Shown piece by piece: positions 7,431 through 15,967 of a DNA stretch of 34,148 nt (position 1 is its first letter; every line of letters begins with the position of its first letter). The stretch comes from Planctomycetia bacterium (lineage in GTDB: Bacteria > Planctomycetota > UBA1135 > GCA-002686595), in NCBI GenBank assembly GCA_005799545.1, contig SYGM01000089.1, forward strand, positions 1-34,148, read 5' to 3'. Both the position numbers and the translations under genes were made by a program. The notes beneath the pieces were generated by a model. The model was given only the letters and a program-made list of their open reading frames with translations, was not told where the DNA came from and ran no database searches.

Positions 7431-8848
7431 TGTTCCCCTCCGTGACCGCACTGCTGCGCGCCCAATGGCAGAACCATCTGGCCGGCGGCGCTTGGCCGAT
7501 CGCTCCGCTGCTGGTGCATGGCGCGATCAGCGGGTTCCTGTGTGCGCTGGTTAGCACCACGCTGCCGGCGGAACGCTATGCGGTCTTCGCACTGGGTTTG
7601 TCGGCGGCACTGCTGCTGCTGGCACTGCTGGGCGACTTCGCGCCGCTGTTCGACGAGGATGAAGCACTGGAGTGGATCGAGGCGCAGCCCGTGCGCGCCA
7701 TCGAGCGGCGAGTGGCGCGCGTGCTGCTGACGCTGGCTCTGGTGGGACTGCTGGCGCTCGCGAGCCTGCTGCCCGCTGCGGCACTGCTGCGCGCCGATGG
7801 CTTCGAGCGCGCTGGACTGGTCGGCGCCGGATTGGGACAGGCCCTGCTGCTGAGTGCGGGCGTGCTGGCCCTGACCAACGGGCTGCAGGGGCGTGCGCGT
7901 GCACTGCTGCTGCTGATCCAGACGCTGCTGGTGAGCCTTGCCGTGCTGGGCCTGATCCTCTCGCCGGGCATTTCGCGCGCTTTGCTCCATGATGCGCAGG
8001 CGCTGGAGGGCTGGGTGAGCTGGCTGCCGCCGGTTGTCTTCGCCGGAGAGCCGCATGCGGCCTGGTTGCTAACTGCAGTGGCCCTGCTGGCGGTGATCGC
8101 GATCCCCGCTACGGCGCAGGGCGCGCGGGCTGGCTCGAAGCTCGGCGGACGCGGACCGATCGATCTGTGCGTGCAGCCGCTGCGCAGCTGGGTGGCTCGG
8201 CTGTGGGTGCGCAACGAGGAGCGGGCCGGCTACGAATTCGTGCTCGATGCCCTGCCGCGTGAGCGCCAGTTTGTGCTGCGCACCTATCCGATGCTGGGCA
8301 TTCCGCTGGCGCTGCTGTACGCAAGCCAGAATGCCGAACGCTCGCCGGAAGCGCTGCTGACGCTGCTGCTGTTTGCGCCGCCCGTGTATCTACCGGTGCT
8401 GCTGGTGCATGTGCCCGGATCGCAAAGCCACGCAGCGCGCTGGCTCTTCGATGGCGCCCCTGTGCGCACCGAAGATCTGCACGCCGGCGCCCGCAAGGCG
8501 ATCGCGCTGCGCTTCGTCCTGCCGCTGTATCTGCTGCTTGGCGTCATCGCCGCCTGGATGGCGGGTGCGGAGTTCGCACTGCGTGTCACTCCGCTGGCAT
8601 TGCTGTGCACGCTGTGCTTCCTCAAGCCGCTCTATGCGCGTCTGGTGGAGGATCTCCCGCTGAGCGTCGCACCCGATCGGGTGCTGGCGCGCATGGACTG
8701 GGCGGGCATGCTGATGGGCATCGCCCTGCTGCTGGTCGGCGTGGCGACGGCGACGCAGCTGCTGGTGCGCACACCGATGCATGCGGCATTGGCCTCGGTG
8801 ATTCTGATCATGGTACTGGTGGCGCAGGAGCGCCGGGGAAGGTCCTGA
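7430..8848 (+). CDS. Multi-pass membrane protein, probable ABC-2 type permease subunit
   Basis: A 472-residue, very hydrophobic protein with roughly ten to twelve membrane segments, among them GLSAALLLLALLG, LLTLALVGLLALASLLP, PLYLLLGVIAAWMAG and MLMGIALLLVGVATA. A hydrophilic cytoplasmic region around residues 225-280 carries NEERAGYEFVLDALPRER, a patch also found in large ABC exporter permeases that work with CcmA/NatA-type ATPases. I therefore pair it tentatively with the ATPase at 5575-6339. ATG 7430 has no clear Shine-Dalgarno and GTG 7442 is an alternative start. The phospholipase-D-like gene follows after 3 bases, so these two are likely co-transcribed. Transport substrate unknown. Confidence 0.75.
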   Translation: MFPSVTALLRAQWQNHLAGGAWPIAPLLVHGAISGFLCALVSTTLPAERYAVFALGLSAALLLLALLGDFAPLFDEDEALEWIEAQPVRAIERRVARVLLTLALVGLLALASLLPAAALLRADGFERAGLVGAGLGQALLLSAGVLALTNGLQGRARALLLLIQTLLVSLAVLGLILSPGISRALLHDAQALEGWVSWLPPVVFAGEPHAAWLLTAVALLAVIAIPATAQGARAGSKLGGRGPIDLCVQPLRSWVARLWVRNEERAGYEFVLDALPRERQFVLRTYPMLGIPLALLYASQNAERSPEALLTLLLFAPPVYLPVLLVHVPGSQSHAARWLFDGAPVRTEDLHAGARKAIALRFVLPLYLLLGVIAAWMAGAEFALRVTPLALLCTLCFLKPLYARLVEDLPLSVAPDRVLARMDWAGMLMGIALLLVGVATATQLLVRTPMHAALASVILIMVLVAQERRGRS

Positions 8849-8851
8849 ACG

Positions 8852-10033
8852 ATGTGGATGCAAGCCTGTCTCCTGCTGATCGCACAACAAGCCCCGGCTG
8901 CCTCGATCGAGCTCGTGGAGAGCTGGCCCAGCGGGACAGCATTGGATCAAGCCGAGATCCCGGATGCGTGGCAGGTCTGGATCGAGATGATCGACGGCGC
9001 GCGGCGCACGGTGAACCTGGGACACTTTTACGCTGTCGATGAAGGCAGCTCGCGCCTCACGAAGGTCATCGAATCACTGGAGCGGGCGGGCAAGCGTGGC
9101 GTGAAGCTGCGCTTTCTCGTGGAGAAGAACTTCCGCGGCGCCTCGGAGGCCACGCTGGAGCGCCTGTCGAAGATCGACGGCCTCGAACTGCGGCGGCTGG
9201 ATTCGAAGGCGGCGTACGGCGGCGGCGTGATGCACGCCAAGTACATGCTGGTGGACGGCGAGCAGTGCTTCCTCGGCAGCCAGAACTTCGACTGGCGCTC
9301 GCTGGAGCATATTCAGGAGCTCGGTGTGCGCGTGCGCTCGGCGAGTTTCTGCGCGCCGATCGAACGCCTGTTCGAGGCCGACTGGGCGCGCGCGCTCGAT
9401 CAGGCCGCGCCGCTGCCTCCCAATGCGGAGCCCGTCGAACCCCAGACAGCGCTTTTCCGCGGCGAAAATGTGCGCATCCAGCCGCTGGCGAGCCCGGAGG
9501 AGCGCGTCGGATCGGCTCAGTGGGACCTGCCGCGCATTCGAGCAGCGATCCGGAGCGCCAAACGCAGCGTCGATGTGCAGGTGATGACCTACCGCATGAC
9601 CGACCGCAGCAAGCAATACTTCGAAGAGTTGGAGGGCGAGCTCAAGGCCGCAGCCGCGCGCGGCGTCGAGGTGCGCCTGCTGGTCGCCGACTGGTGCAAG
9701 CGCAAGGGCACCATCGAGGGCCTGCAGGCCATCGAGCCGCTGGAGCATCTGGCGGTGCGCATGGTCACGATTCCCGTCGCGGAGCGCGGCTTCATTCCGT
9801 ATGCACGCGTCATCCATGCCAAGTACATGGTGGTCGACGGCGAGACTGCGTGGCTGGGGACAAGCAACTGGGAGCGCGACTACTTCTACGAAAGCCGCAA
9901 CTTCGGCGTGTTCGTGGAGGGCAGGTCCTTCGGCGGTGAACTGCAGCGGTGCTTTGATCGCGGATGGAGCTCGCCGTACGCGGCACCGGTCGACCCGAAA
10001 GCGGCTTACGAAGCGCCGCGCATCGGCGACTAG
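8852..10033 (+). CDS. Phospholipase D-like protein with two HKD motifs
   Basis: A 393-residue PLD-superfamily protein. Two complete HKD motifs are visible: HAKYMLVDG with H128, K130 and D135, followed by GSQNFDWRS; and HAKYMVVDG with H322, K324 and D329, followed by GTSNWERDY. The two catalytic histidines would come together in one active site and use a covalent phospho-histidine intermediate. Members include phospholipases, cardiolipin synthases and nucleases; this layout is close to the short bacterial and animal PLD3-like forms. The first 18 residues (MWMQACLLLIAQQAPAAS) look like a short signal or anchor sequence, suggesting action outside the cytoplasm. ATG 8852 follows GGGGAAGG with 9-nt spacing. 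It ends in CTAG shared with the pseudouridine synthase gene. Confidence 0.88.
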   Translation: MWMQACLLLIAQQAPAASIELVESWPSGTALDQAEIPDAWQVWIEMIDGARRTVNLGHFYAVDEGSSRLTKVIESLERAGKRGVKLRFLVEKNFRGASEATLERLSKIDGLELRRLDSKAAYGGGVMHAKYMLVDGEQCFLGSQNFDWRSLEHIQELGVRVRSASFCAPIERLFEADWARALDQAAPLPPNAEPVEPQTALFRGENVRIQPLASPEERVGSAQWDLPRIRAAIRSAKRSVDVQVMTYRMTDRSKQYFEELEGELKAAAARGVEVRLLVADWCKRKGTIEGLQAIEPLEHLAVRMVTIPVAERGFIPYARVIHAKYMVVDGETAWLGTSNWERDYFYESRNFGVFVEGRSFGGELQRCFDRGWSSPYAAPVDPKAAYEAPRIGD

Positions 10034-11094
10034 CTGCGTCGCTCGTCGAGATAACGCCGCATGTCCTCGGGCAGCGGGCTATTCACCTCGACCGTGGCCT
10101 GCGTCGCCGGCGAGCGGAAGCGGATGCGGTGGTTGTGCAGAGCATGGCGCTCCAGTCCGAGCAGCTCCCAGTCGCGTGCATCGAGCTTGTCATCCAGTGC
10201 CTTTTCGAACAGCAGTTCATCCGGCCCGTAGAGCTTGTCACCGATCACCGGATGCCCGATCGCTTCCATGTGCACGCGGATCTGATGCTGCCGACCCGTG
10301 TAGGGCTCGCAGGCGACGAGTGCACAGCCGCGGAAGCGTTCGATCACGCGCCAGTCGGTGCGCGAAGGCAGGCCGTCGGGCACCACGGCCATCTTGAGCT
10401 CGATGCGGCTCATGCGGGCCTGTGCAATCGGAAGATCCACGGTTCCGCCTTCGCGATCGGGCACGCCTTGCACGATCGTGAGGTATTCCTTGTCGACCTC
10501 GCGCCGCTCGAACTGGCCCATGACATCCGCGTGCGCGATCGGATTCTTCCCGATCAGGACGATGCCGCTGGTTTCGCGGTCGAGTCGATGGCAAAGACGC
10601 GGCGCGCCCCCGCGCTCGAGCTCGAAGCCCTGGCCGTAGCGCTTGTGGACGCGCTGAATCAGGGTATCGGACAGATAGCGTCCGGAAGGATGCACGGCGA
10701 GCAGCGCGGGCTTGTCCACGGCGAGGATGCTCTCGTCCTCGTAGAGGATCGCGAGCTCATCGGTGCTCTCCTGCAGCATCGGCAGGCGGTACTCATCAGG
10801 AATCCGAACCAGTACGCGCGAGCCGTGCCGCAGGTGGCGGCCCGGACGCTTTTCGATCTGCGGAGTGCCCGAACCCTCCGGCTTGTCCGGCGTGCTGGCA
10901 TCGACGAGTACGAAGCCGTCCCGGATCAGGCCCTGCAGCGAGGAGCGGGAGCGCCAGGTGAGGTGGTGCGTCAGGAATGCATCGAGACGGATGTCGACTT
11001 CCTCGCGCTTGAGGCGCAGGTTGCTGCAATCCACCCGCAGCTCCACGTGCGTGGGTGCCTTGGTGAGATCGCGTTCCTTGCCGAACAGTCCCAT
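10030..11094 (-). CDS. RluA/RluD-family pseudouridine synthase
   Basis: A 354-residue protein starting at ATG 11094. It isomerises specific uridines in rRNA or tRNA to pseudouridine. An S4-like RNA-binding region spans about residues 34-100 (DIRLDAFLTHHL, LIRDGFVLVD), followed by the catalytic domain: YEDESILAVDKPALLAVHPSGR (119-139) and the family motif HRLDRETSG at 169-177 with catalytic D172, then TGRQHQIRVHMEAIGHPVIGD further on. Length and order match RluD/RluC types, but which base it modifies cannot be told from sequence. It lies 3' of bS21 on the same strand, separated by a terminator, so it probably has its own promoter between 11095 and 11147. Confidence 0.92.
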   Translation of the reverse strand: MGLFGKERDLTKAPTHVELRVDCSNLRLKREEVDIRLDAFLTHHLTWRSRSSLQGLIRDGFVLVDASTPDKPEGSGTPQIEKRPGRHLRHGSRVLVRIPDEYRLPMLQESTDELAILYEDESILAVDKPALLAVHPSGRYLSDTLIQRVHKRYGQGFELERGGAPRLCHRLDRETSGIVLIGKNPIAHADVMGQFERREVDKEYLTIVQGVPDREGGTVDLPIAQARMSRIELKMAVVPDGLPSRTDWRVIERFRGCALVACEPYTGRQHQIRVHMEAIGHPVIGDKLYGPDELLFEKALDDKLDARDWELLGLERHALHNHRIRFRSPATQATVEVNSPLPEDMRRYLDERRS

Positions 11095-11135
11095 GGATGA
11101 AGCTTGGCGCGGGAGGCGCGCGGACGGAAGAGTTT

Positions 11136-11170
11136 GAGAAAACGAAAGGACCCCGGCTTCCCGGGGTCCC
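11136..11170 (-). terminator. Rho-independent terminator of the bS21 gene
   Basis: A perfect 9-bp stem (GGACCCCGG at 11148-11156 pairing with CCGGGGTCC at 11161-11169, loop CTTC on the plus strand) is followed in the minus direction by a T-rich tract (TTTCGTTTTCTC, 11147-11136). It begins about 29 bases after the bS21 stop codon and is the clearest terminator in the window. Confidence 0.85.
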
Positions 11171-11197
11171 CCACACACACGTTCCGGCCGGCGGGTC

Positions 11198-11485
11198 TCA
11201 GGTGCTCGAACCGGTGCTGCTCGAACCCGGACGCTCCGAGGTGCGGGTCGGGCGCTTGGAGGAACGGCGGATGCGACGGCGCGTGGCGCGCGGGTCGTTC
11301 TTGCGGGTGGCCTTCTGAATGATGCGCAGGCGCTCGCGGCGCTCGCGGCGGCGCTTGTCCGAGCGCTTCTCATGCCAGGTGTGGGCCTTGGCGAGGCGGA
11401 AGATGCCGCTGTAGTTGCACTGACGCTTGAAGCGGCGCAGCGCCGCTTCCAGAGACTCGTTCGAACGAACCTGAACCTTGATCAC
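11198..11485 (-). CDS. rpsU: Ribosomal protein bS21 with an extended C-terminal tail
   Basis: A 95-residue protein starting at GTG 11485, with AAGGAA ahead at about 9-nt spacing. MIKVQVRSNESLEAALRRFKRQ followed by the arginine/lysine-rich helix (KRSDKRRRERRERLR) is diagnostic of bS21, which binds the 16S rRNA 3' end on the small-subunit platform and helps start-site selection. Usual bS21 is about 58-75 residues; here about 25 more follow, rich in R, S, T and P (from about residue 70, ending GSSSTGSST), probably disordered. C23 is conserved-looking. Transcribed alone, divergently from recD2, and closed by a strong terminator. Confidence 0.93.
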   Translation of the reverse strand: MIKVQVRSNESLEAALRRFKRQCNYSGIFRLAKAHTWHEKRSDKRRRERRERLRIIQKATRKNDPRATRRRIRRSSKRPTRTSERPGSSSTGSST

Positions 11486-11637
11486 TCGTGTAGATTCCTT
11501 GAAGGCCTGGATGGTGTGTGGTGTTCCGACAATGCCGCCGTGGAGGGGCAAAACCGGGCCGAAAAGCATACCTTCTCCCTTCGACAGCCGGAAGGGTGCG
11601 CTGGATTGTAGCTGGCGGACTTGCGATCCTGTCCCTC
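11486..11637. promoter_or_regulatory. Divergent intergenic region between bS21 and recD2
   Basis: This 152-base spacer must hold both promoters. On the minus strand TATGCT (about 11565-11570) is a possible -10 for bS21, without a good -35. An inverted repeat CCCTTC (11577-11582) / GAAGGG (11591-11596) with an 8-nt loop lies ahead of recD2. Frames crossing the region do not look coding. Confidence 0.3.
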
Positions 11638-13845
11638 ATGAGGGACGGCGCTACAGGCTCGGGCGAGGTCGTGCAGGGCACGATCGAGCGCGTCACCTAC
11701 GCCGACCCCAAGTCGCTCTATGCCGTCCTAAAGCTTGACCCGGAAACAGGTTACGAGATCCCAAAGTCCCGCACCCTGTTCCAGCCGACCCGCGTCACGG
11801 CGGTCGGCAAGGTCGATGCGCCCAAGGAGGGCACCCGCGTCCGGCTGACCGGCCGCTGGACGGAGCACCGCACCCACGGACTGCAGTTCGAGTTCGAGTC
11901 CTTCGAGGAGCTGCCGCCCGCGGACCGGCTCGGGCTGGTGCGCTATCTGGCGTCGAGCCGCTTCCCCGGCATCGGGGAGAAGACCGCCGAGCGCATCGTG
12001 AAGACGCTGGGCGAGGGCGCGCTGGAGAAGATCCTTGCCGAGCCGAAGGTGCTGAGCCGAGTGCCGGGTCTCAAACCCGTGCAGCGCGAGATGCTCGCCA
12101 ACCAACTGCAGGCCGAGGCCGGCCTGCACCGCGCCAATGTCTTCCTGCGCGAGATGGGGCTCGGGCCGGTTCAGAGCGCGGCGGTGCTGCGCAAGCTGGG
12201 TCTGGAGTGCGAACAGGCGATCCGCGAGGACCCCTTCGTCATCGCGAGCGGGATCGCGGGCATTGGATTTGCGATCGCCGACCGGGTCCGCGGCGCGCTG
12301 GGCATCGCCAACGACGACCCGCGGCGTGCGCGCGCGGGCCTGCAGCACGCGCTGAAGTCCGCGTCCGAGGATGGGCACACGCTGCTCCCGCGCGAGCGCC
12401 TGCTCGAGGAGGCGCGCAAGCTGCTGATGGACGCGATCACACCCGCCGTGCTCGCGCAGGCACTCGACGACCTGGTGAGTGCACGCGCGCTGGTGCAGGA
12501 GGAAGAGCGCGTGTGGCTACCCCACCTGCATCACTGCGAGAGCGAACTCTCCCGCAACCTGATGCGGCTCCTCAAGAGCGGCCCGGTGCGCGCGCTCGCC
12601 GATGCGCGGGACCTTGCAGCGGCCGAACAGCGCGCGCGCGTGGAGTTGCATCCGCTGCAGCGCGAAGCGGTGCTGGGGCTGCTGCGCTCGCCCGTGGCGC
12701 TCCTGACCGGCGGACCGGGCGTCGGCAAGACAACCATCGTGCGCTTCGTCGTGGCGCTTGCCGAAGCCGCCCGCGCCCGCGTTGCGCTCGCATCACCCAC
12801 CGGTCGCGCCGCCAAGCGCCTCGCGGAAGCGACCGGGCGTGAGGCGCAGACCGTGCACCGCCTGCTCGGCTACGACCCCGAGGCCGAGGGCTGGCTGCAC
12901 GATGCCAAGAACCCGCTCGAAGCCGATCTGATCATCGTCGACGAGATCTCGATGCTCGATGTGGTGCTCGCCCACCATCTCATCAAGGCCGTCGCGGCCC
13001 CCACGCGCATCGTCTTCGTGGGCGACCCGGATCAGCTGCCTTCCGTCGGCCCGGGCAACGTGCTGCAGGATCTGCTGCGTTCAGGCCGCATCCCCACCCA
13101 CCGCCTGACGCAGATCTACCGACAGGCCAAGGACAGCCTGATCGTCACCAACGCGCACCGCGTGCTCGCGGGTGAAGAGCCGCTCTTTCCTCAACCCGGT
13201 GACAAGCAGAGCGATTTCTACTTCTTCGCCGCCGATGACCCGCTGCGCTGCGCTGAACGCGTGGTCGAGGTCGTCACGCAGCGCATCCCGCAAAACTTCG
13301 GGTTGGACTGGGTCCGCGATGTCCAGGTGCTCGCTCCGATGTACAAGGGCGATTGCGGCGTCGATGCGCTCAACGACCGTCTGCGCGAGGAGCGGGCCAA
13401 GACGCTGCGCACCGTGCGCGAGCTGCGCGCGGGCGGCCGCATCTGGCGCGTGGGCGACCGCGTGATCCATACGCGCAACGACTACGAGCGCGAAGTCTTC
13501 AACGGCGACATGGGCGAGATCACGCGCATCACCGACGAAACCACGCTGTTCGTGCGCTTTCCCGAACGCGAGCTGGCCTACACAGGCTCGGAGGTTTCGG
13601 ATCTGCAGCCCGCGTTCGCAATCACCGTCCACCGCTCGCAGGGCGGCGAGTTCCCGGCGATCGTCTTCCCGCTCGTCACGCAGCACTACCTGATGCTGCA
13701 GCGTCACCTGTTCTACACGGCCATCACCCGGGCGCGGAAGCTGGTGGTGTTGGTGGGCTCGCGCCGCGCGCTGACCATGGCAATCCAGAACGCCGAGCAG
13801 AACCGGCGCGAGAGCGCCTTGGCGGACAAGCTGGCGAAGCTCTGA
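11638..13845 (+). CDS. recD2: RecD2-type ATP-dependent 5'-3' DNA helicase
   Basis: 735 residues from ATG 11638, the size of stand-alone RecD2. This SF1B helicase unwinds DNA 5' to 3' and acts in repair without RecB or RecC. The N-terminal part has the RecD2-specific OB-like region and helix-hairpin-helix repeats (FPGIGEKTAERIV near 114-126; VPGLKP near 142). Helicase motifs follow: Walker A GGPGVGKTT at 358-366, Walker B DEISM at 435-439, GDPDQLPSVGPG, and motif VI VHRSQGGEF at 664-672, then FYTAITRARKLVVLVG. GTG near 11597 is an alternative start but its Shine-Dalgarno is too close. It converges on rarA with 6 bases between stops, placing two genome-maintenance genes end to end. Confidence 0.93.
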   Translation: MRDGATGSGEVVQGTIERVTYADPKSLYAVLKLDPETGYEIPKSRTLFQPTRVTAVGKVDAPKEGTRVRLTGRWTEHRTHGLQFEFESFEELPPADRLGLVRYLASSRFPGIGEKTAERIVKTLGEGALEKILAEPKVLSRVPGLKPVQREMLANQLQAEAGLHRANVFLREMGLGPVQSAAVLRKLGLECEQAIREDPFVIASGIAGIGFAIADRVRGALGIANDDPRRARAGLQHALKSASEDGHTLLPRERLLEEARKLLMDAITPAVLAQALDDLVSARALVQEEERVWLPHLHHCESELSRNLMRLLKSGPVRALADARDLAAAEQRARVELHPLQREAVLGLLRSPVALLTGGPGVGKTTIVRFVVALAEAARARVALASPTGRAAKRLAEATGREAQTVHRLLGYDPEAEGWLHDAKNPLEADLIIVDEISMLDVVLAHHLIKAVAAPTRIVFVGDPDQLPSVGPGNVLQDLLRSGRIPTHRLTQIYRQAKDSLIVTNAHRVLAGEEPLFPQPGDKQSDFYFFAADDPLRCAERVVEVVTQRIPQNFGLDWVRDVQVLAPMYKGDCGVDALNDRLREERAKTLRTVRELRAGGRIWRVGDRVIHTRNDYEREVFNGDMGEITRITDETTLFVRFPERELAYTGSEVSDLQPAFAITVHRSQGGEFPAIVFPLVTQHYLMLQRHLFYTAITRARKLVVLVGSRRALTMAIQNAEQNRRESALADKLAKL

Positions 13846-13851
13846 TCCGCT

Positions 13852-15189
13852 CTAGCTCGAGGGCCCGTCTCTCGACGCGTCCTCGCGCTGCTTCGCCCAC
13901 CACTCCAGCCGCCTGCGGATCTCCTTCTCGAATCCGAACGGACCAGGCTCGTAGAAGCGCGTTCCGCGCAGCTCCTCGGGCAGGTATTCCTGCGCGAAGA
14001 AGCCTGTCTTCGACTCGTGGGCGTATTTGTAGCCGCTGCCGTAGCCCAGCTCCTTCATCAGACGGGTCGGAGCGTTGCGGATGTGCAGCGGCACGGCGGC
14101 ACCGGGTGTTCTGCGCGCGGATTCGAAAGCGGCGTCGAGGGCCTGCTTGACGCTGTTCGACTTGGGCGCCGTGGCGAGGTAGATGATCATGTGCGCCAGC
14201 GGCAGCAGCCCTTCTGGCGTTCCCAGCATGTGGTAGGCATCGCGCGCGGCGACCGCGACCTCGAGCGCCTGACTATCAGCCATGCCGATGTCTTCGGATG
14301 CCATCGCTATCGCGCGACGGAACAGCACCATGGGGTCCTCGCCGCCTTCGATCAGGCGTGCGGCCCAGTACAGCGCAGCGTCGGGATCGCTGCCGCGCAA
14401 AGACTTGTGGAACGCGCTGAGCTGGTTGTAGTGCACCTCGCCGCCCTTGTCGCTGTGGGCGAAGCGCAGTGCCAGCGCCTCGCGCATCGCTGCGGAATCG
14501 ATGCTGCCGCCCGTCCCCGCCGCGGCAGCCGCCGATTCCAGCACGGTCAGCGCGCGGCGCGCATCGCCATCGGCTTCAGTGCAGAGCAGCTGCAGCGCTT
14601 CGGGCTGCACCACGAGGTGCTGTGCACCGAGCCCGCGCTCGGCATCGGTCAGCGCGCGCTGCAGCAGGTGCTCGATTTCCAAAGGAGCGAGCGGCTGGAG
14701 GACGAAAACGCGCGCGCGCGACAGCAAGGCGCCGTTGACTTCGAAGCTCGGGTTCTCGGTGGTGGCCCCGATCAGCGTGACGAGCCCCTCTTCGACGGCA
14801 GGCAGCAGTGAGTCCTGCTGCGACTTGTTGAGGCGGTGGATCTCGTCGACGAAGAGCATCGTGCCGCGCTGCTCGCGCGCAAAGCGCTCGCGGGCCTCGC
14901 TGAAGATTTCGCGCAGGCGCGGGACGCCTTCGCTCACGGCGCTGAACGGCACGAAGCTCTGCCGCGCGTGCACGGCGAGCAGCCTTGCGAGGGTGGTCTT
15001 GCCGCTGCCCGGAGGCCCCCAGAGGATCAGGGAACCGGGCGCGCCCTGCTCGATGGCGCGGCGCAGAGGACGTCCTTCGCCGATGAGGTGCTTCTGACCG
15101 GCGTATTCATCGAGATTGCGCGGACGCATGCGCGCCGCCAGCGGCGGCCGCGGTGCCGCATCGCCAAAGAGACCCGTTTCAGCCGCCAT
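13852..15189 (-). CDS. rarA: RarA (MgsA) replication-associated recombination AAA+ ATPase
   Basis: 445 residues from ATG 15189. RarA is a clamp-loader-like AAA+ protein that acts at stalled forks and DNA ends with SSB. Visible: MRPRNLDEYAGQKHLIG (21-37), Walker A GPPGSGKT at 58-65, Walker B DEIH at 115-118, sensor-1 GATTENPSF at 141-149, SRAR with the likely arginine finger at 157-160, and the C-terminal tetramerisation region (AMASEDIGMADSQALEVA, PLHIRNAPTRLMKELGYG, FYEPGPFGFEKEI). Length is typical. Its start overlaps the end of the methyltransferase gene upstream by 11 bases, so they form an operon. Confidence 0.95.
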   Translation of the reverse strand: MAAETGLFGDAAPRPPLAARMRPRNLDEYAGQKHLIGEGRPLRRAIEQGAPGSLILWGPPGSGKTTLARLLAVHARQSFVPFSAVSEGVPRLREIFSEARERFAREQRGTMLFVDEIHRLNKSQQDSLLPAVEEGLVTLIGATTENPSFEVNGALLSRARVFVLQPLAPLEIEHLLQRALTDAERGLGAQHLVVQPEALQLLCTEADGDARRALTVLESAAAAAGTGGSIDSAAMREALALRFAHSDKGGEVHYNQLSAFHKSLRGSDPDAALYWAARLIEGGEDPMVLFRRAIAMASEDIGMADSQALEVAVAARDAYHMLGTPEGLLPLAHMIIYLATAPKSNSVKQALDAAFESARRTPGAAVPLHIRNAPTRLMKELGYGSGYKYAHESKTGFFAQEYLPEELRGTRFYEPGPFGFEKEIRRRLEWWAKQREDASRDGPSS

Positions 15190-15952
15190 GACGCAGGCGC
15201 CTTTGCGCACAGTAGAGCAGCAGCGAGCCCGCAACGGTCACATTGAGCGATTCCACGCTCTCCGCGATGCGCAGTGTGAGGCCCTCGAAGTCGTGCGTGT
15301 CGAGGTCGAGCGCGCCAGTCTCGCCGCTGAGCCACAAGGCGAGCGGACCCTGCCAGTCGAAGGTTTCGGGGTCCGTGCCTCCGCGCGTCGCGGCATGCAC
15401 CTGACGCACGCCGCGCAGCCGCAAGGCTGTGCTCAGCGTGCGCGCATCCGATGCGCGCACGATCGGCAGCCGCAGCAAGGAGCCCATCGAGCCGCGCAAC
15501 GCTTTGGGATTCCAGGGGTTCACGCCGCCGCCGCAGATGGCGAGCGCGGAGACCTGGAAGGCCTCCGCGGAGCGAGCCAGTGCGCCGAGATTGCGCGGAT
15601 CGGCGATGCCGGCGACCACCAGCAGGAAGAAATGCCTGTCGATGCGAAAGTCCTCGAGGCGCGCGCTCGCGGGCTCGGGACCCAGTGCAAGGATGCCCGG
15701 GCTCGTGTCCAGACCGCTGACACGCTCAAGCAGCTGTGTATCCACGACGCGCGCACCCTGGTGGCTGCGCAGCAGGTCGGGACGATTCTCAGCCACCAGA
15801 ACGAGGTCCAACGCATGCCCTGCGCTGCGAGCCTCATCCACGAGCCGCTCACCCTCGAGCACCAGCACGCCCTTCTCGCGCCCGGACAGGGCGGCAGCAG
15901 CCCGCTTGATCAGCGGATTCTCCCGCGAGCGTATCGGCGTGTCCGTCGACAT
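15179..15952 (-). CDS. SpoU/TrmH-family RNA 2'-O-methyltransferase
   Basis: 257 residues from ATG 15952. The protein transfers a methyl group from SAM to a ribose 2'-OH of rRNA or tRNA. Landmarks: an N-terminal substrate-binding part with SRENPLIKRAAAALSGREKG (9-28), motif 1 GIADPRNLGALARSAEAF, motif 2 RGSMGSLLRLPI, and the trefoil-knot motif 3 RIAESVESLNVTVAGSLLLY at the end. In motif 2/3 the usual GSEGxGL appears as SGETGALDLD, a modest deviation. The layout matches RlmB/AviRb-like enzymes, but the target nucleotide is not predictable. Its start codon lies only 15 bases from the divergent secreted-protein gene. Confidence 0.88.
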   Translation of the reverse strand: MSTDTPIRSRENPLIKRAAAALSGREKGVLVLEGERLVDEARSAGHALDLVLVAENRPDLLRSHQGARVVDTQLLERVSGLDTSPGILALGPEPASARLEDFRIDRHFFLLVVAGIADPRNLGALARSAEAFQVSALAICGGGVNPWNPKALRGSMGSLLRLPIVRASDARTLSTALRLRGVRQVHAATRGGTDPETFDWQGPLALWLSGETGALDLDTHDFEGLTLRIAESVESLNVTVAGSLLLYCAQRRLRHGG

Positions 15953-15967
15953 CGCGCGTGTTATAGC
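15953..15967. promoter_or_regulatory. Very short divergent promoter region
   Basis: Only 15 bases separate the divergent starts. They include GTTATAG near 15959-15965, which reads TATAAC on the minus strand and TTATAG on the plus strand, so a -10-like element is present for both directions. Either the transcripts are leaderless and promoters reach into the coding regions, or one true start is further inside. Confidence 0.3.

Noticed and set aside
11458-11467. CGTTCGAACG as a possible LexA-like site near recD2.
   Set aside because: It lies inside the bS21 coding sequence and encodes the conserved RSNES segment; it is not in the recD2 promoter.
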